From positions 1-6,762 of the forward strand of contig WRAL01000079.1 of the NCBI GenBank assembly GCA_009780285.1: DNA of 6,762 nt, in the 5' to 3' direction. The translations under genes were made by a program, and so were the position numbers. The notes beneath the pieces are model-generated. The model was not told the DNA's origin, made no database searches, and saw nothing but the letters and a program-made list of their open reading frames with translations. Of this stretch, positions 5,901 through 6,762 are shown in pieces; position 1 is the stretch's first letter; each line of letters begins with the position of its first letter. The stretch is from Treponema sp. (GTDB lineage Bacteria; Spirochaetota; Spirochaetia; Treponematales; Breznakiellaceae).

Positions 5901-6762
5901 AGTCTTCCTCGAAAATAGAGCGGGCGAGCCTAAAACCTACGGTCGTAAAGCGCACATTGGGAATGTAGCTGGCGCGGGACGCGGAGCGCACCCAGCCGGA
6001 AGAGCTAGGGCGAAAGGGCAAACCCTGATCGCGCCTGAAATTGGGGTTGGGATCGTACCAGCTTCCGCCGCGCGCGACTCGCATCCGGCCAGAGCCGGGG
6101 CCTTCCGGATTGATTTCCTCCATGTCCGGATAAGCGGCCCGCCAGTCCCAGACCCATTCCTCGACATTGCCGCTCATGTCGTAAAGGCCCAGCGCGTTTG
6201 GCGCGAGCTTTCCCACCTCATGCGCGACATAGTCGGCGTTAAGCCAATACCACGCGACCTCATCCGGATCGTCGCTTCCGGAAAAGGCGAAATCGCCCGG
6301 GGAGCCGTCGCCGCCCTTCGCCGCGTATTCCCATTCCGCCTCGGTGGGCAGGCGATATCCGTCGGCGGCGCGGTTCCACCTTACTTCCGGCCTGAATTCT
6401 GTCCCGCCTATCTCATAGGCCGGCTCAAGGCCGGCAAGCTCGCTCATTTTATTCGCGAATTCTATTGCCTCGAACCAGCTTACAAAGTATATTGGGTGGC
6501 GATCCCCCTCCCCCCTCGCGTGCAGGCTTCCCCCTTGATTCTGCGCGTTAAACAAAGGAACGCCCCGTTGCCTGTTGGCAAGCCTTATTTGCCTGTCAAG
6601 TCCGCTTCCCATCACGCTGCGCCACTGTTCCTGCGTGACCGGATATCGGCTCAGGTAAAAAGCGTCCAGCGTCACTCTGCGCAGGGGCCTTTCGTCGCCC
6701 CAGCTATCCAGCGATCCCTCCGCACTGCCCATAATAAAGGAGCCCGATCCTATGCGGACAAA
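5899..6762 (-). CDS. SUMF1/FGE-fold protein without catalytic cysteines (N-terminus outside the window)
   Basis: An ATG lies at 6732-6730, but the frame stays open to the window edge. The ten residues before that ATG read FVRIGSGSFI, the usual start of the SUMF1 fold (then MGS), so the true start is beyond 6762. Counting from that ATG, 277 residues are visible: PVTQEQW (31-37), VSWFEAIEFANKM (84-96), YRLPTEAEWEYAA (126-138), LYDMSGNVEEWVWDW (183-197), ARGGSWYD (220-227) and VGFRLAR (265-271). These are the hallmark blocks of the formylglycine-generating-enzyme/SUMF1 fold. No cysteine occurs in the visible part, and the C-terminal region where true FGEs carry the catalytic pair has none. It is therefore unlikely to oxidise sulfatase cysteines. 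The fold is also used for ligand binding, in regulatory modules and in other enzymes. A signal peptide cannot be judged. It converges on nrdJ and shares no evident function with it. Confidence 0.92.
   Translation of the reverse strand, partial: FVRIGSGSFIMGSAEGSLDSWGDERPLRRVTLDAFYLSRYPVTQEQWRSVMGSGLDRQIRLANRQRGVPLFNAQNQGGSLHARGEGDRHPIYFVSWFEAIEFANKMSELAGLEPAYEIGGTEFRPEVRWNRAADGYRLPTEAEWEYAAKGGDGSPGDFAFSGSDDPDEVAWYWLNADYVAHEVGKLAPNALGLYDMSGNVEEWVWDWRAAYPDMEEINPEGPGSGRMRVARGGSWYDPNPNFRRDQGLPFRPSSSGWVRSASRASYIPNVRFTTVGFRLARSIFEED

Noticed and set aside
5899..6170. Variable region of a diversity-generating retroelement in the 3' end of the SUMF1-like gene
   Set aside because: Such target proteins often use this fold, but there is no template repeat, reverse transcriptase or asparagine-rich variable pattern in the window.

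Overview
This is a GC-rich bacterial window with three complete or nearly complete protein genes on the plus strand and one on the minus strand, all tightly packed. No rRNA, tRNA, CRISPR array or transposase is visible. The taxon cannot be fixed from the sequence. A high-GC, anaerobe-compatible, B12-using bacterium fits: the ribonucleotide reductase is the oxygen-independent, adenosylcobalamin-dependent class II enzyme, and families like the two accessory genes (a Gfo/Idh/MocA oxidoreductase and a SUMF1-like protein) are common in such bacteria.

Layout. Positions 1-993 hold the C-terminal part of an AAA-type ATPase that enters from the left edge. It is followed 29 bases later by a Gfo/Idh/MocA-family oxidoreductase (1023-2120) with a strong ribosome binding site, so the two are probably co-transcribed. 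A hairpin plus T-run (2110-2144) overlaps the oxidoreductase stop codon and should end that transcript. A 143-base stretch follows (2145-2287) with a possible sigma-70 promoter and a conspicuous set of nested inverted repeats. It leads into nrdJ (2288-5839), a 1183-residue class II ribonucleotide reductase with all expected catalytic residues. A second hairpin (5846-5900) separates nrdJ from a convergent minus-strand gene for a SUMF1/FGE-fold protein (5899 to the right edge), which lacks the catalytic cysteines of true formylglycine-generating enzymes and runs off the window at its N-terminus.

How the genes relate. NrdJ is a housekeeping enzyme that makes deoxyribonucleotides. Nothing shows that it works with its neighbours, from which it is insulated by a terminator on each side. 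The ATPase and oxidoreductase look like a transcription unit but have no obvious shared pathway.

The most unusual signals are not gene families. (1) A cluster of G4/C4 palindromes with an 11-C homopolymer is embedded in frame in the linker just before the C-terminal redox-cysteine tail of NrdJ. It looks like a palindromic element within a coding sequence and is a potential slippage site. (2) The nrdJ leader contains a 16-bp inverted repeat enclosing alternative smaller hairpins. I see no convincing new defence or mobile system here.
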